From: JAENVT01 sp043758005
GTDB taxonomy: Bacteria; Actinomycetota; Acidimicrobiia; Acidimicrobiales; Ilumatobacteraceae
NCBI GenBank assembly: GCA_043758005.1
Contig: JAYVOI010000096.1
Location: 1-5,667 of the forward strand
Reading direction: 5' to 3'
DNA: 5,667 bases
Part shown: piece by piece, positions 5,426-5,667 of the stretch
Position numbering within the stretch: position 1 is the stretch's first letter
Layout of the letters: each line of letters opens with the position of its first letter
The notes under the pieces: generated by a model
The model's database searches: none
What the model was told of the DNA's origin: nothing
The model's input: only the letters and a program-made list of their open reading frames with translations
Made by a program: the position numbers and the translations under genes

Positions 5426-5431
5426 GAGGAG
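5426..5431 (+). promoter_or_regulatory. Shine-Dalgarno sequence (GAGGAG) of the DUF4262 gene
   Basis: GAGGAG ends 6 nt before the ATG at 5438, a standard spacing. It is the only clear, well-placed ribosome binding site at a start codon in this window, consistent with this gene being internal to a transcript and not at a leaderless 5' end. It also fixes the start codon choice. Confidence 0.75.
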
Positions 5432-5437
5432 CCACGG

Positions 5438-5667
5438 ATGACCGACCTGCCCGATTTCCACATCCCCCACGCCGAGAAGATCGAGTGGATGATCGAGGAG
5501 CACGGCTGGGCGATCGAGCCGGTTGCGGCGCGACCCGAACTCGATCCGCCCGTCGCCGGGTACGTCTACACGATCGGGTTCCCGCAGGCGTTCGACTTTC
5601 CCGAGGTCGTCCTGTTCGGGCTCACCCCCGCCGCGGCGCGAGGTCTGTTCGACCTGCTGGCCGATCT
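5438..5667 (+). CDS. DUF4262 domain protein, N-terminal part
   Basis: Partial gene cut by the right edge after 76 complete codons; too short to have been called as a closed frame, but the reading frame is open to the end with a good Shine-Dalgarno. The protein begins with a short polar stretch, then HAEKIEWMIEEHGWAIEPV (11-29), and the diagnostic segment YVYTIGF (42-48) and FDFPEVVLFGL (52-62), which matches the DUF4262 pattern of YT-(I/V)-G followed by HPE/FPE-(x)3-FGL. The function of DUF4262 is not established to my knowledge. No signal peptide or membrane segment is visible in this part. It sits 17 bp after the PIN toxin with no promoter-like box in the gap, so it is probably the third gene of the toxin-antitoxin transcript, although downstream readthrough could equally explain this. 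The length, C-terminal domains and following genes are not visible. Confidence 0.78.
   Translation, partial: MTDLPDFHIPHAEKIEWMIEEHGWAIEPVAARPELDPPVAGYVYTIGFPQAFDFPEVVLFGLTPAAARGLFDLLAD

Noticed and set aside
4805..5503. A 232-codon minus-strand open frame across the toxin-antitoxin genes
   Set aside because: It runs antisense to two genes with canonical ribbon-helix-helix and PIN motifs and a typical TGATG overlap; its translation is low-complexity Arg/Ser-rich.

Overview
The window is GC-rich, densely coded DNA of an actinobacterial type. Several signs point that way: a wax-ester-synthase/DGAT-type acyltransferase, a SURF1 protein paired with a DUF3048 lipoprotein, strong G/C preference at third codon positions, and start codons that mostly lack Shine-Dalgarno sequences but have a TANNNT box 6-9 nt upstream (a leaderless pattern). 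The mix resembles Acidimicrobiia (Ilumatobacter-like), but that placement is an inference from protein families only.

Layout. (1) Positions 1-638, minus strand: the N-terminal 212 residues of a WS/DGAT acyltransferase, cut by the left edge. (2) Positions 639-721: a short divergent promoter region. (3) Positions 722-1684, plus strand: a metallo-beta-lactamase-fold hydrolase with an HxNxDH metal motif. (4) Minus strand, converging on it with an 11-bp overlap: a two-gene unit read from the right, a SURF1 cytochrome oxidase assembly protein (3690-2869) followed after 7 bp by a DUF3048 lipoprotein (2861-1674). (5) Positions 3691-3716: a 26-bp divergent gap holding two back-to-back -10 boxes that share one TA step. 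(6) Positions 3717-4745, plus strand: a phosphotransferase of the APH/ecdysteroid-kinase-like fold. (7) Positions 4783-5420: a type II toxin-antitoxin pair, a ribbon-helix-helix antitoxin and a PIN-domain toxin overlapping by 1 nt (TGATG). (8) From 5438 to the right edge: the start of a DUF4262 protein, 17 bp after the toxin and with the only clear Shine-Dalgarno sequence at a start codon here.

The genes do not form one pathway. The acyltransferase (storage lipid) and the hydrolase share a divergent control region. SURF1 and the lipoprotein are probably co-transcribed and both act at the membrane. The antitoxin, toxin and DUF4262 gene look like one transcript. No gene-free stretch exceeds 300 bp; the longest gap is 83 bp. 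I saw no RNA gene, insertion sequence, CRISPR array, attachment site or replication origin. The points most worth a second look are the compact bidirectional promoter at 3700-3709, the leaderless start pattern, and the PIN toxin with Gln where the second acidic active-site residue normally lies. I did not find a clearly novel defence or mobile system.
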